Positions 1 through 9,154 are shown, numbered from the stretch's first letter. The stretch is DNA of 64,000 nt from Hwanghaeella sp965227365 (GCF_965227365.1 NZ_OZ245754.1:682001-746000); one strand, 5' to 3'. Translations and numbers: made by a program. The notes: generated from the sequence alone by a model not told the origin.

Positions 1-432
1 GAGAAGATCTGGAAGGATGCCGGTTTCAACGTCCAGGCCTATGAGGATATCGAACAGCTGATCTGGGAGAAGTTCGTCTGCAACGTCACCTTCTCCGCCC
101 CCTGCACCACCTTCAACAAGACGATCGGCGAGGTCATGGCCGATCCCGCCTCCTGGCATATCGCGATGAATTGCGGGCGTGAGGCCTATGCCTGCGGCAA
201 GGCCAAGGGCGTCAATTTCACCTATGACGATGTCGACGCCTATATCACCGATTTCGGCTCCAAGATGCCGGATGCCAGGCCGTCCATGCTGCTCGACCAT
301 CTGAACAAGAAGCGCTGCGAGATCGACGCAATCAACGGCATGGTCCCGGTTCTCGGCAAGGAACTCGGCATCCCGACGCCGTATAACACGGTGGTGTCCG
401 ACGCGGTCCGGGCGCGGGAGGAAACGTTCTAG
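1..432 (+). CDS. Ketopantoate reductase family protein (3' end only)
   Basis: The reading frame is open from the first base of the window, so the N-terminal NADP-binding half lies outside; 143 codons are visible. What remains matches the helical C-terminal domain of the ApbA/PanE family: the stretch IWEKFVCNVTFSAPCTTFN is the family's conserved W-x-K-x-x-x-N element. Full enzymes reduce 2-dehydropantoate to pantoate in pantothenate synthesis, but many family members in catabolic regions act on other 2-keto acids, and the substrate cannot be set from this fragment. It ends at a TAG 27 bases before the SMR gene on the same strand. Confidence 0.85.
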   Translation, partial: EKIWKDAGFNVQAYEDIEQLIWEKFVCNVTFSAPCTTFNKTIGEVMADPASWHIAMNCGREAYACGKAKGVNFTYDDVDAYITDFGSKMPDARPSMLLDHLNKKRCEIDAINGMVPVLGKELGIPTPYNTVVSDAVRAREETF

Positions 433-459
433 AGGCTCTTTTCGGAAAACGGTGACAGA

Positions 460-810
460 ATGCCGTCCGCGCTCCCTTGGACCACTTACCTGTTCCTCGC
501 CGCCGCGATTGTGGCGGAGGTGATCGCGACGACGGCCCTGGCGCGGACGGAGAATTTCACGCGCCTGTGGCCGAGCGTCATCACGGTGGTGGGCTATGCG
601 GCGGCCTTCTGGTTCCTGTCCTATCCGATCCGGGTGCTGCCGACCGGGATCGTCTATGCGGTGTGGAGCGGGGCGGGGATCATTCTGATCACGCTGGTCG
701 CGTGGTTGGTCTATGATCAGAAGCTCGACCTGCCGGCACTCCTCGGCCTCGCCCTCATCATCGCCGGCGTCCTGGTGATCAATCTGTTCTCGAAATCGGT
801 CGGGCATTAG
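460..810 (+). CDS. Small multidrug resistance (SMR) family transporter
   Basis: A 116-residue, four-helix membrane protein of normal SMR length. The essential membrane-embedded glutamate is Glu20 (AAAIVAEVIATTAL, equivalent to EmrE Glu14), and the family signature YAVWSGAGI is near residue 66-74. SMR proteins are dual-topology homodimers that exchange protons for cationic drugs, or for guanidinium in the Gdx branch. A lone gene of this type usually works as a homodimer; drug versus guanidinium specificity was not resolved here. It follows the ketopantoate reductase gene by 27 bases and may be cotranscribed. No guanidine riboswitch was recognised upstream. Confidence 0.92.
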   Translation: MPSALPWTTYLFLAAAIVAEVIATTALARTENFTRLWPSVITVVGYAAAFWFLSYPIRVLPTGIVYAVWSGAGIILITLVAWLVYDQKLDLPALLGLALIIAGVLVINLFSKSVGH

Positions 811-854
811 GGGTACCGGGAAACAGCCCGCTGCATCTGAAGCGGTGCAGCCAT

Positions 855-1631
855 TCAACCGGGCGCGCACCATCCGGGTTTCAACCGGTTCAGTTCATCC
901 TCGATCAGGGTCGCCAAGTCGCGATCCGAAATCGTGCCTTCCACGACGGTTCGTCCGACCACCAGGGACGGCGTGCCGATGAAGCGGAACAGTTGGGCGA
1001 GGGCCGCGCTGCGGTGCAGTTCCGCCTCGACCTCGGCGCTGTTCATGTCGGCGAGGAGTTTCGAGGGGTCTATTCCCAGTTTGTCGGATAGATCCGTGAG
1101 ATAGGCGTCGGTCGCGACGAAGTTGGATTGCATCAGATGTTCGTGGAAGCGGACATAAGCCCCTTGGCGTTTCGCGGCCAGCGCCGCCCTTGCCGCCAGT
1201 TGCGAGGTTTCGCCCAAGAGCGGAAGTTCGTGCCAGACGAGTTTGATCCGGCCCTTCAGCTCGCTCTCCATCCGGCCGAGCTTGACCGTCTGCACCCGGC
1301 AGAAAGGACAGTAATAGTCGGAGAAGGACGCGATCGGCAGAACCGCCTCCTGCCGGGCCAGGTCGCCATAGAGAGCCCGACACGGATCGGACCGCACATC
1401 TTGCAGGGTCTGGTCGAAACCGGCCGGGGCTTCGCGCGGACCCTCGATGCCGATCAGCGGATTGAAGCCGGAGGAGGAGACGTCCCCCCTGGCGACGGTC
1501 CGGAAGTCGGGCAGGGTCGGATGCGTCTCGAAATCCAGGGCCGTGGGGAACAATCCGGGCAACCCGCCGACCGCCATATAGGCGAGGCCCAGAAGGGCAA
1601 CGGCCAGAAGGAGGTTTCGCCGGTTCGACAT
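855..1631 (-). CDS. DsbA-family thioredoxin-fold protein, membrane anchored or exported
   Basis: 258 residues. An N-terminal hydrophobic segment (about residues 7-28) is followed by a Pro-rich linker and a DsbA-like thioredoxin fold with active site CPFC at 108-111 (FSDYYCPFCRVQTVK) and the cis-proline loop IGTPSLVV near the C terminus. The family forms or isomerises disulfides in periplasmic proteins; the alphaproteobacterial relatives with an N-terminal anchor are often thiol oxidoreductases of the BdbD/DsbA type. An extra cysteine pair (Cys84, and one four residues from the end) is present. It lies downstream of the AI-2E transporter gene on the same strand with a 73-base gap, so cotranscription is likely. 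Confidence 0.85.
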   Translation of the reverse strand: MSNRRNLLLAVALLGLAYMAVGGLPGLFPTALDFETHPTLPDFRTVARGDVSSSGFNPLIGIEGPREAPAGFDQTLQDVRSDPCRALYGDLARQEAVLPIASFSDYYCPFCRVQTVKLGRMESELKGRIKLVWHELPLLGETSQLAARAALAAKRQGAYVRFHEHLMQSNFVATDAYLTDLSDKLGIDPSKLLADMNSAEVEAELHRSAALAQLFRFIGTPSLVVGRTVVEGTISDRDLATLIEDELNRLKPGWCAPG

Positions 1632-1704
1632 GGTTCACAGCCAGTGGGTTTGCGCTCGCCCCGTTATGCCCGGCATGCACCGGCCCTGCCAAGGCGGCCG
1701 GCGT

Positions 1705-2835
1705 TCAACTGGTCGCGACCATCTCGGTCCGTGGTCCCGCGCCGTCCTCGGTGCCGCGGGCATCCTCCGCCCGCATTTGCCGCCATTCCTTGATGATCGA
1801 ACTGGCGGTGATCAGGATCGGCACGGCCAGCAGCGCTCCCGGCACGCCCCATAGCCAGGTCCAGGCCAGCATGGAAAGAAAAACGGAAATCGGGTGCAGG
1901 GTGAACCGTCGCCCCAGAATGGTGGGGGAGATCAGATAACCCTCCGCCGCCGTGATCGCGGCATAGGTCAGGGGCGGCCCCGCGATCGACACCCAGTCCG
2001 GGAAGGTCAAGAGGGCGGCGATGCCGATCGCCCCGGTGGCGACGACCGGGCCGAGATAGGGGATGAAGCCGAGCACGAAAGCCAGCGCGCCCCACAACAG
2101 CGCGTTCGGCATGCCCCAGGCGAACATCGTCGCCGCCGTCAGGCAGCCGACGGTGAACTGGACCAGCGCGACGGTGGCTAGGTAACGGGCCGCCTTGGAT
2201 TGGACCGACAGGAAAAGCTGCGCCAGCCGGCGGCGCCGTTCCGGTCGCGCCACATGTTTCAGGATATCGGTGATCGCCCTGCGCCCGCCGGAAAGCAGGA
2301 AGAACAGCAGGGCCAGGGTGATGCCGGTCTGGGCGATGGTCTGCCAGGTATAGGACAGCATCAGGTCCGACAGGCTGGCGCCGCCGACCACGACGGATTG
2401 CTTGTCGCTGCCTGTTTCGGCGACCTTCGCCAACTCGTTGATCTTCTCGGACGCCTTTTTGGCATCCTCGATCGTTTCCCGCACCGGCCAGACGCGATAC
2501 TCGATTTCCCGTACCGCGCTCGGCACGCGGGAGATCCAGTCCGAGGCCGGTTCCGCCAGCAGGTGAAACCCGGCGAACAGGCTGGCCAGCAGGCCGGAAA
2601 GCACGACCGCCGCGCCCAGCCAGTCCGGCAGGCCGACCCGCCTCAGCCCGATGATCACCGGACTCAGGACCAGGGAAAGATAGACAGCGAACAGGATCGG
2701 CAGCACCAGATCGGCCGCGAAGTACAGCGAATAGGCCGCCGCCAGGCCGAACAGCCCGTAGACCGCCTTGCGCTGCCAGTCATTGACGTCCGTCCCCGCT
2801 TCCAGGGTTTCCGCGCCGTGGGAATCCGGCCGCAC
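1705..2835 (-). CDS. AI-2E family transporter (PerM/YdiK-like membrane protein)
   Basis: 376 residues with about eight membrane segments. Typical AI-2E/UPF0118 features are visible: two N-terminal helices, a soluble central part, then helices with the GxxxGFIPYLGP motif (LGFIPYLGPVVATG) and a C-terminal SPTILGRRFTLHPISVFLSMLAWTW-type segment. The family exports autoinducer-2 or, in other branches, works as a Na+/H+ or solute transporter; the substrate here is unknown. Translation probably starts at a GTG at 2835, seven bases after a GGAGG ribosome site. It is followed on the same strand by the DsbA-like gene. Confidence 0.88.
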   Translation of the reverse strand: MRPDSHGAETLEAGTDVNDWQRKAVYGLFGLAAAYSLYFAADLVLPILFAVYLSLVLSPVIIGLRRVGLPDWLGAAVVLSGLLASLFAGFHLLAEPASDWISRVPSAVREIEYRVWPVRETIEDAKKASEKINELAKVAETGSDKQSVVVGGASLSDLMLSYTWQTIAQTGITLALLFFLLSGGRRAITDILKHVARPERRRRLAQLFLSVQSKAARYLATVALVQFTVGCLTAATMFAWGMPNALLWGALAFVLGFIPYLGPVVATGAIGIAALLTFPDWVSIAGPPLTYAAITAAEGYLISPTILGRRFTLHPISVFLSMLAWTWLWGVPGALLAVPILITASSIIKEWRQMRAEDARGTEDGAGPRTEMVATS

Positions 2836-3117
2836 ATGCGCCTCCGTTGGTTTTACCTACCAAGAGAAACGCCTGGGCCCGGGGGAGGGTTGCGGGTGGG
2901 AGGGTTGCTGGGGGGAAGTCTTCCCACCCGTAATGCCGTTTCGCCTGACCCGAAACGCCTGCCCCAAAAAATCGACCTCCCCGTCGCGCAAGGGGCGGCG
3001 GGGGCGGGGCGGGTCTGCTATGGTCATGCGGTGAGACGCGTAGCATAGAGTGGACGGGCGTGGGGCGGCGCGGGCCGTTCCGTTAACCTGTCGTGTTTAG
3101 TGGGGTTTGGGGCCGGT

Positions 3118-4848
3118 ATGGATTTTCAGTGGATCGCCATCGCGCTGGGGGATGTGGTCTGGATTTCGGTTGCCTTCGCGCTGGGCATGGGCGCCCGCGC
3201 CATCGGGCTGCCGCCGCTGGTCGGCTTCCTGGCCGCCGGTTTCGTGCTCAACGCACAGGGTTTCAGCAGCGGCGAGGTCCTGGCCAAGCTGTCGGATCTG
3301 GGCATCACCCTGCTGCTGTTCACCGTCGGGCTGAAGCTGAACCTGCGGATGCTGGCCCGGCCGCAGGTCTGGGCCGTCACCGGCCTGCATATGGGCATCA
3401 TCGTGCTGGTTCTGGGCGCGGCTTTGTTCGCGATTTCCGGCTGGGGCACGGCCTGGAGCGTTCTGCCCTTCTTCGCCGGGCTCGATTTCGGCGGGGCGGC
3501 GCTGATCGCCTTCGCGCTCAGTTTCTCCAGCACCGTCTTCGTGGTGAAGGTGCTGGAACACCGGGGCGAGATGGCCTCCCTGCACGGGCGCATCGCCATC
3601 GGCATCCTGATCATGCAGGATATCGCCGCCGTCCTTTTCCTCGCCGTCTCGCTCGGCAAGGCGCCGTCGCCCTGGGCCGCGCTGATCGTGCTGCTGCTGC
3701 CGCTGCGCCCGGCGCTGCATTGGCTGCTGCAGCGGGTCGGCCATGGGGAATTGCTGGTGCTCTATGGGTTCCTGCTGGCCATGGGCGGGGCGGAACTGTT
3801 CGAACTGGTGGAGCTGAAGGGGGATCTGGGCGCGCTGGTGCTGGGCGTGCTGATCGCCAATCACCGCAAGGCGGACGAAATGGCCAAGACCATGCTGGGC
3901 TTCAAGGACCTGTTCCTGCTCGGCTTCTTCCTGTCCATCGGCATGTCCGGTGCGCTGACCGGCCAGGCGGTGCTGGTCGGCGTGCTGCTGACGCCGTTGA
4001 TCCTGTTCAAGTCGGCGCTGCTCTTCACCCTGCTGACGCGCTTTCACCTGCGCGCGCGCACCGCCCTGATGGCCTGCGTGAACCTGACCAATTTCAGCGA
4101 GTTCGGCCTGATCGTCTGCGCCATCAGCATCGCCAATGGCTGGATCGACGATCAGTGGCTGGTGGCGATGGCCATCGCCCTGTCGCTGTCCTTCGCCGTG
4201 GCCGCCGGGCTCGGCCGCCTGTCGGGCACGCTCTACACCCGTCATCGTGAGCTGTGGAAACGGCTGCAGCGGGACGAGCTGATTTTCGACGATCAGCTGC
4301 TCGACACGAAGGGCGCGCAGATCGCCATCATCGGCATGGGGCGGATCGGCACCGGGGCCTATGACATGATGCGCGACCTGCATGGGGAGACCGTGGTCGG
4401 CGTCGATATCGACCCGGTCACGGCAAGGGCCCGGCAGCAGGAAGGGCGCAATGTCCTGCATGGCGATCCCAGCGACGCGGATTTCTGGGACCGGCTGCAG
4501 GCCGCCCATACGCTGGACCGCGTCATGCTGGCCCTGCCGCGTCTGGCCGCCAATTTGGCGGTGCTGGAACAGTTGAACGCCATCGGCTTTCGCGGCCGCA
4601 TCTCGGCGACCGCCCAGTTCGAGGACGAGGTCGCCGCCCTGCGCGATGCCGGCGCGGAGACGGTCTTCAACATCTATCGTGAGGCCGGGGCCGGCTTCGC
4701 CGCCCATGTCCTGGCCCAGGAAGAGATAGAGGAAAAAGAAGAACTGGAAGAGAAAGAGGCGTTGGCGGAAAAGGAAGCGTCGACGGAAGAGGCAGAGCTG
4801 GGGGAAAAGGGAGAGCTTGGGGATCGGGACAACCCCAAGACCCCGTAA
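3118..4848 (+). CDS. CPA2-family cation:proton antiporter with TrkA-N domain (KefB/YbaL-like)
   Basis: About 576 residues. Residues 1-370 form a Na+/H+-exchanger membrane domain of 11-13 helices, with a dense run of hydrophobic segments and the motif ALSFSSTVFVVK. Residues about 400-525 form a Rossmann RCK/TrkA-N domain that begins with the nucleotide loop IIGMGRIGTGAYD. Such proteins exchange K+ or Na+ for protons and are gated by nucleotide binding. The last 45 residues are almost entirely Glu, Lys, Leu and Ala in irregular heptads, unlike usual family members. ATG 3118 is preferred; an in-frame GTG at 3100 is possible. It converges on the dioxygenase gene with a 27-base gap. Confidence 0.87.
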   Translation: MDFQWIAIALGDVVWISVAFALGMGARAIGLPPLVGFLAAGFVLNAQGFSSGEVLAKLSDLGITLLLFTVGLKLNLRMLARPQVWAVTGLHMGIIVLVLGAALFAISGWGTAWSVLPFFAGLDFGGAALIAFALSFSSTVFVVKVLEHRGEMASLHGRIAIGILIMQDIAAVLFLAVSLGKAPSPWAALIVLLLPLRPALHWLLQRVGHGELLVLYGFLLAMGGAELFELVELKGDLGALVLGVLIANHRKADEMAKTMLGFKDLFLLGFFLSIGMSGALTGQAVLVGVLLTPLILFKSALLFTLLTRFHLRARTALMACVNLTNFSEFGLIVCAISIANGWIDDQWLVAMAIALSLSFAVAAGLGRLSGTLYTRHRELWKRLQRDELIFDDQLLDTKGAQIAIIGMGRIGTGAYDMMRDLHGETVVGVDIDPVTARARQQEGRNVLHGDPSDADFWDRLQAAHTLDRVMLALPRLAANLAVLEQLNAIGFRGRISATAQFEDEVAALRDAGAETVFNIYREAGAGFAAHVLAQEEIEEKEELEEKEALAEKEASTEEAELGEKGELGDRDNPKTP

Positions 4849-4875
4849 AACCGGGGGGCCGTAAGTCTCGCCCCC

Positions 4876-5862
4876 TCAAGCCGCCGCTTGCGCCGCCCCC
4901 TCCCGCGCGTTTAGCGTAACCCGCCACATTTCGCGTTGATGCCGGGCGCTGTCGAAGCCGGTCGCCGCATGCAGGGTGCAGCGATTGTCCCAGGTGACGA
5001 TATCGCCTTCCTGCCACTGCCATTTCACCGTGAAATCCGGCCCGGTCACGAAGGGCAGCAGGTTCCGATAGAAGGAAACGCTTTCATCCTCCACGCCTTC
5101 CAGCTCCCACAGGTCCAACTGCGCCTGGGTGACGGCGGCGCCCTTGGGCACCAGGGCGGCGGTGGAACTGTTCAGCGCATACAGCGCGGGCGCCCCCGTC
5201 TCCGGATGGGTCAGCACCACCGGGTGCCGGTAGGGCGGGTTGGCCGCGCGCTCGGCCGGCGACAGCACCGGATAACCCGGCGTATACAGGCTGATCTTCT
5301 TGTCGTGATGCGCCTGGCTGCACACGGCCTCCAGGCCCATCAGCTTTTCCCGCACGTCGGGCTCCAGCTTCGCGAAGGCCGTTCGCGTATCGGCGAAAAG
5401 CGTCTCCCCGCCCGTGGGCGGCGTCACCCGGCATTGCATGACCGACCCGATGGAGGGCACGGCACTGCCCATATCCGTATGCCAGACCGGCCGCCGCGTT
5501 TCCGTGTCGTACCGCATATCGGCGTCGGATTTCAGGGCCGGCACGTCCGACTGCTGCGCGATCATCCTTCCGGCCCCGTCGCGGGTATTCCCGATCCGCA
5601 GCACCGGCAGGCCCGCCACCATCATATGGTCCCGCGCCTGCGCCCGCCGCACCTCGATCGCCCCGAACACCCCGGCCCAATCCAGCAGATCCTCCGGCGA
5701 CAACCCGGCCAGGGCAGCCCCCCGCAAGGCCAGCAACCCGCCATGATCCCGCCACAACCGCAAAGCCTCGGCACGGAATTCCGCGTCCCGCAGGTCGGCG
5801 GGACGCACGTCTTCGATCAGGGTGCCGAAGGAACCGTTTAGGGTGGTGGGATTGGTGGGCAT
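4876..5862 (-). CDS. TauD/TfdA-family Fe(II)/2-oxoglutarate dioxygenase
   Basis: 328 residues from the ATG at 5862, which has an AAGGA ribosome site eight bases upstream; an open frame extends further upstream but lacks these signals. The iron facial triad is visible as His128-x-Asp130 (VWHTDMG) and His298 (CTLHAAT), with the 2-oxoglutarate-binding arginine in QREMWRV. The family hydroxylates small acids, sulfonates such as taurine, or aryloxyalkanoates. Substrate is not determinable from sequence, and no transporter gene is adjacent. It is the last ordinary GC-rich gene before the AT-rich island. Confidence 0.88.
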   Translation of the reverse strand: MPTNPTTLNGSFGTLIEDVRPADLRDAEFRAEALRLWRDHGGLLALRGAALAGLSPEDLLDWAGVFGAIEVRRAQARDHMMVAGLPVLRIGNTRDGAGRMIAQQSDVPALKSDADMRYDTETRRPVWHTDMGSAVPSIGSVMQCRVTPPTGGETLFADTRTAFAKLEPDVREKLMGLEAVCSQAHHDKKISLYTPGYPVLSPAERAANPPYRHPVVLTHPETGAPALYALNSSTAALVPKGAAVTQAQLDLWELEGVEDESVSFYRNLLPFVTGPDFTVKWQWQEGDIVTWDNRCTLHAATGFDSARHQREMWRVTLNAREGAAQAAA

Positions 5863-6179
5863 CACGCAATTCCTTAAGCGTGGAGCGGTCGACACCGTTC
5901 GGATTGACCCAAGCTTAGCGACAATGCCTTGTCGATAGCAACAAGCCCCTAGTGCTAACAGTCGATGCATAGGCGTCAGTGAATGCAGGATTTCGTACAT
6001 GGAGCTATCACTTGATCCTCCAATTTACGTCAGAATGGTTTTCATAGTGAACTATTTGAGGCGGTGTGGTCATCGAACGCTTGAGAGGCAGTTTTCCTGC
6101 GAAAATTCATTCCTAGGTGAAGATTGGGCAACTTCATATACAAAATATAGTGGTGTTTTATTTGAGAAACACAATATCA
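5863..6179. other. AT-rich intergenic left edge of the defence island
   Basis: Base composition drops sharply here compared with the dioxygenase gene. The stretch holds short open frames only (for example 5999-6208 on plus) with no ribosome site and no recognisable product. No tRNA, integrase or inverted repeat was found that would mark an element end. The junction with chromosomal-type sequence seems to lie between about 5870 and 6000. Confidence 0.5.
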
Positions 6180-6227
6180 TTGAGTCTATTTGGTGTCTGA
6201 TGTTATAATAAGCACTATATATTGTGC
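6180..6227 (+). promoter_or_regulatory. Sigma-70-type promoter with overlapping palindrome, upstream of the SPARDA operon
   Basis: A -35 box TTGAGT (6180-6185) and a perfect -10 box TATAAT (6204-6209) are separated by 18 bases. Just after the -10 box is the near-palindrome GCACTATATATTGTGC (6212-6227; outer GCAC/GTGC and inner ATATAT are symmetric), at the expected start point of transcription. That position is typical of a repressor operator, but no regulator gene is in the island. The leader to the ATG at 6304 would be about 85-90 bases. Confidence 0.5.
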
Positions 6228-6303
6228 GCTTGTCGACCGAGGGCGTTCATGGTGCCGCGGTTCGCGTCATGCGCGTTCAAATACTTGTAGGCGGCATGGA
6301 ACA

Positions 6304-7626
6304 ATGACAAAGACAATTACCGACCCACAGATTATCGGCGCTCAAGGCGAAGCCTTCGTGTCAGAGCGCGCTAATTCTATGGGGTTTATGTACAGTTCAT
6401 ATGGTCGCGTAGAGGCTGGTATAGATGGCCTGCTGGAGATACGTGACCCAAAGACCAGCATTGCGACAGGTAGGTTGGTGTCCGTCCAGGTTAAAACGCG
6501 AAAGGTTGGTAAATATACCGGAGAAACGGACGACAAGTTTGAATACCTGATGGATAAGGAAGACGTTGAGTACTGGACCAATGGCAGTCTTCCAACCATC
6601 GTTGTCCTTGTTCATTTGGAGCGTGGTATAGCCTATTGGCAAAGCGTTGATAGCGGAACAGGCCCCGATGCGCGAAGACTGACAATCGATAAAGAGAGTG
6701 ACGTCTTTGACAGGCGCGCTGCTGATCGTATTGCTGCGCTCTGTGTTGAAAAATCCGGATTTGGCGTCTGGTTTCCTGCGATGCGAGGAGAGGAAGACGG
6801 ATATCTAAATCTCTTGAAGGTTAGGTTCGATTGCCCGGTTTTTTTGGCTCGGTCTCCCTTCAAGTCTGGGCGCGCTGCTCTCTATGAACTTTTGAAACAC
6901 GACCAAAGACCTCCGAATGATTGGGTGATACGTGGAGGACAGTTTATGTCCTTCCGTGATCCATCAACCCAACCGCTACGTCACATTGTCGATACAGGTA
7001 CGGTAGAACAGTTTCCGGCTGATCAGGTTCTTTTTCCTCAGGAGGAATCCGAGGAGCACATTGTTATTGATTTACTTAGACGCACGCTCATCGCGCAGAT
7101 GGACGACACGCTTCACTTCAGAAAGTCACGGAATGCTCTTTACTTTCCAGCATCGCCCGGGCGGTTAAGCCGTACCTTCTCATACCGTTCGTTCAAGAAC
7201 TACACATCAGCGAATGTTGTGAGCCGTTATGAGAAGGACGGGGCACTTAAATACGTGAGACATCATGCATTTGAACCGCGGTTCTGGCTAATCGGCGGCG
7301 AATGGCATTTGTCTATCACACCAACCTTCGTGTTCACGTGGGACGGCTACAAACCCGACATTTTTGAAGCAGGTAGGCTCGCCGGGAAGAAGAAGAGAGA
7401 GCGAAACGCAGCATTGGCAGGTCAGTTTATCATGTGGCGGTACCTAATGACTGAAAACGAGGATGCCGCCAACGACGAGTTATTCGACTTTGGGTCGCGT
7501 TCAAACCGACCTTTGAAATTCGAAGCGCTTGAACCATTGGAGTTACCTCAAAGCGTACCTGATGATGTGTGGCGCCAAAGCGAGCCTGTTGCTGTCGACG
7601 ATGATCAAGGGAGGTTCGCCTTATGA
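6304..7626 (+). CDS. DUF4365 (DREN) nuclease-APAZ protein, effector of a short Argonaute system
   Basis: 440 residues from ATG 6304. Residues about 8-165 are a DUF4365 domain, a PD-(D/E)xK-type nuclease fold. The candidate acid/lysine core is Glu16, Asp41 (AGIDGLLEI) and Gln62-x-Lys64 (VSVQVKTR). The remaining ~270 residues fit an APAZ domain, the module that replaces the N and PAZ domains and docks onto short Argonautes; this assignment rests mainly on position and on the partner gene. In characterised SPARDA systems the DREN nuclease degrades DNA and RNA unspecifically once the Argonaute has bound a guide RNA and a DNA target, killing or arresting the infected cell. The stop codon overlaps the Argonaute start (ATGA, 7623-7626), so the two are translationally coupled. 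Base composition is lower in GC than neighbours, which suggests transfer. Confidence 0.85.
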   Translation: MTKTITDPQIIGAQGEAFVSERANSMGFMYSSYGRVEAGIDGLLEIRDPKTSIATGRLVSVQVKTRKVGKYTGETDDKFEYLMDKEDVEYWTNGSLPTIVVLVHLERGIAYWQSVDSGTGPDARRLTIDKESDVFDRRAADRIAALCVEKSGFGVWFPAMRGEEDGYLNLLKVRFDCPVFLARSPFKSGRAALYELLKHDQRPPNDWVIRGGQFMSFRDPSTQPLRHIVDTGTVEQFPADQVLFPQEESEEHIVIDLLRRTLIAQMDDTLHFRKSRNALYFPASPGRLSRTFSYRSFKNYTSANVVSRYEKDGALKYVRHHAFEPRFWLIGGEWHLSITPTFVFTWDGYKPDIFEAGRLAGKKKRERNAALAGQFIMWRYLMTENEDAANDELFDFGSRSNRPLKFEALEPLELPQSVPDDVWRQSEPVAVDDDQGRFAL

Positions 7627-9065
7627 CGATCTCTCATACGCTCATAGCGGAGCCGGAACTTGAGTTTGGAGATGGAGGAAAGCACGTCGATCCTCGAATC
7701 GGACTGCATAGGCATGGCCCACTTCAGCCGATCCTTGGCGACAGAATATCAATTGGGGTGATCGGTACGGCTGAGACCGTTGATGGATTTGAGCAGTTTC
7801 TCGAACGGCTCAAATCCGGCATTGAGGGCAAGTCCACAAAGCAGCCAAATCTCTTTCCTCCCTTTCCTGGGCTTGGAAACGATAATCCCTTTCGTTGCGA
7901 GTTCGAGGTCCAACGTGGGTCAACAAGAGTTTTGCCCGTTCGCGACGTTGGAAAGCTGGTCAGTATCAAAGCCCAGAACGAGGCCGTCACGGAGTCCGTT
8001 GATGTTTTCGTGGATCAGGCGACAGCCATGCTGGAAAGCACCAACAAACCGGATGTAATTGTGGCCGCTCTGCCGATGGATTTGATCTGTAAAATTAAGA
8101 ACGGAGTAGGCGATGAAGGGAGGGAAGACGACGCGAGGTCACTTTACGACGGTCCGGATTTCCGAGATTTGCTAAAAGCGGAAACAATGCACCTGGAAAA
8201 GCCAACGCAGATAGTGTGGCCGACGCTTTGGGATGACCATGCTCGTATCCCGAGAAAGCTCAAGGACAATGTGAGGAAGGTTCAGGACCCAGCAACGCGC
8301 GCTTGGAATCTTTTGAATGGAATCTTTTACAAAGCAGGACGCGTTCCCTGGCGTCTCCCTCGCCCTGAAGACCAACTCAAGACGAGTTACGTTGGGATAG
8401 GGTTCTTTAAAGATTCGAGCGGGCAGCGGTTGTTGACTTCAACAGCTCAGATGTTCGACGAACGGGGAAAAGGGCTAATCTTGAGAGGTGGCCGGGCGAG
8501 GATCGACAAGGGCGACAGGCACCCATATCTCGATCGAAATGACGCGTATGACTTGATGCGGCGCTCGCTGAAAGCATTCTTTAGTCAGCACCACCACTAT
8601 CCGGCTCGCATCATTGTCCTAAAAACGTCTAGATTCGAGACAGACGAAGCGGATGGTTTTCTAGAGGCACTCGCTGAGGTGAATATCGCATACACCGATC
8701 TGATATGGGTGCAGGAGAATTCACCGATTTCTATGTATCGCGCAGGCGACTATCCGCCGTTACGAGGCACCGTGATTAATCTTGGCAGAGATGCTGTACT
8801 GTTCACGCGTGGCAGCAACCCGGTATACCGAACCTATCCAGGGCTAAGGTCTCCGAATCCGCTCTTGCTGCGTCCGCACATAAATGACACGCCCATTACC
8901 GAGATCGCTGATGAAATCTTGGCGTTAACGAAGATGAACTGGAACACGACACAATTTGATGGTGCCTTGCCAATTCCAATTCATGCTGCTCGCAAGGTAG
9001 GTAAGGTCTTAAAACATGTGCCAGAAGGCCAAAGAGCAGCATCCGACTACACTCGATACATGTGA
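7623..9065 (+). CDS. Short prokaryotic Argonaute (MID-PIWI), SPARDA-type
   Basis: 480 residues, the usual size of a short pAgo. The MID domain covers roughly residues 130-245, ending in the typical NLLNGIFYKAGRVPWRL segment (230-245). The PIWI domain covers about 250-480. The PIWI first strand reads YVGIGFF (256-262) where catalytic Argonautes have an aspartate (GID), so at least the first residue of the DEDX site is missing, as in all known short pAgos. The end DYTRYM gives the buried C-terminus seen in the family. It would bind a small guide RNA and complementary invader DNA and switch on the DREN-APAZ partner. No N or PAZ domain is present. Confidence 0.88.
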   Translation: MTISHTLIAEPELEFGDGGKHVDPRIGLHRHGPLQPILGDRISIGVIGTAETVDGFEQFLERLKSGIEGKSTKQPNLFPPFPGLGNDNPFRCEFEVQRGSTRVLPVRDVGKLVSIKAQNEAVTESVDVFVDQATAMLESTNKPDVIVAALPMDLICKIKNGVGDEGREDDARSLYDGPDFRDLLKAETMHLEKPTQIVWPTLWDDHARIPRKLKDNVRKVQDPATRAWNLLNGIFYKAGRVPWRLPRPEDQLKTSYVGIGFFKDSSGQRLLTSTAQMFDERGKGLILRGGRARIDKGDRHPYLDRNDAYDLMRRSLKAFFSQHHHYPARIIVLKTSRFETDEADGFLEALAEVNIAYTDLIWVQENSPISMYRAGDYPPLRGTVINLGRDAVLFTRGSNPVYRTYPGLRSPNPLLLRPHINDTPITEIADEILALTKMNWNTTQFDGALPIPIHAARKVGKVLKHVPEGQRAASDYTRYM

Positions 9066-9154
9066 TTGTGCGTCGCGATTTGAACGAAGTCTGGAGGCAA
9101 AATTGAATAGCAAGCCAGGGTAACATTTTAGCTTACTCGACGCTTGAAATGAAC

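Noticed and set aside
5999..6208. Open frame of 69 codons on plus before the Argonaute operon
   Set aside because: No ribosome site, no recognisable product, and it covers the likely promoter of the operon.
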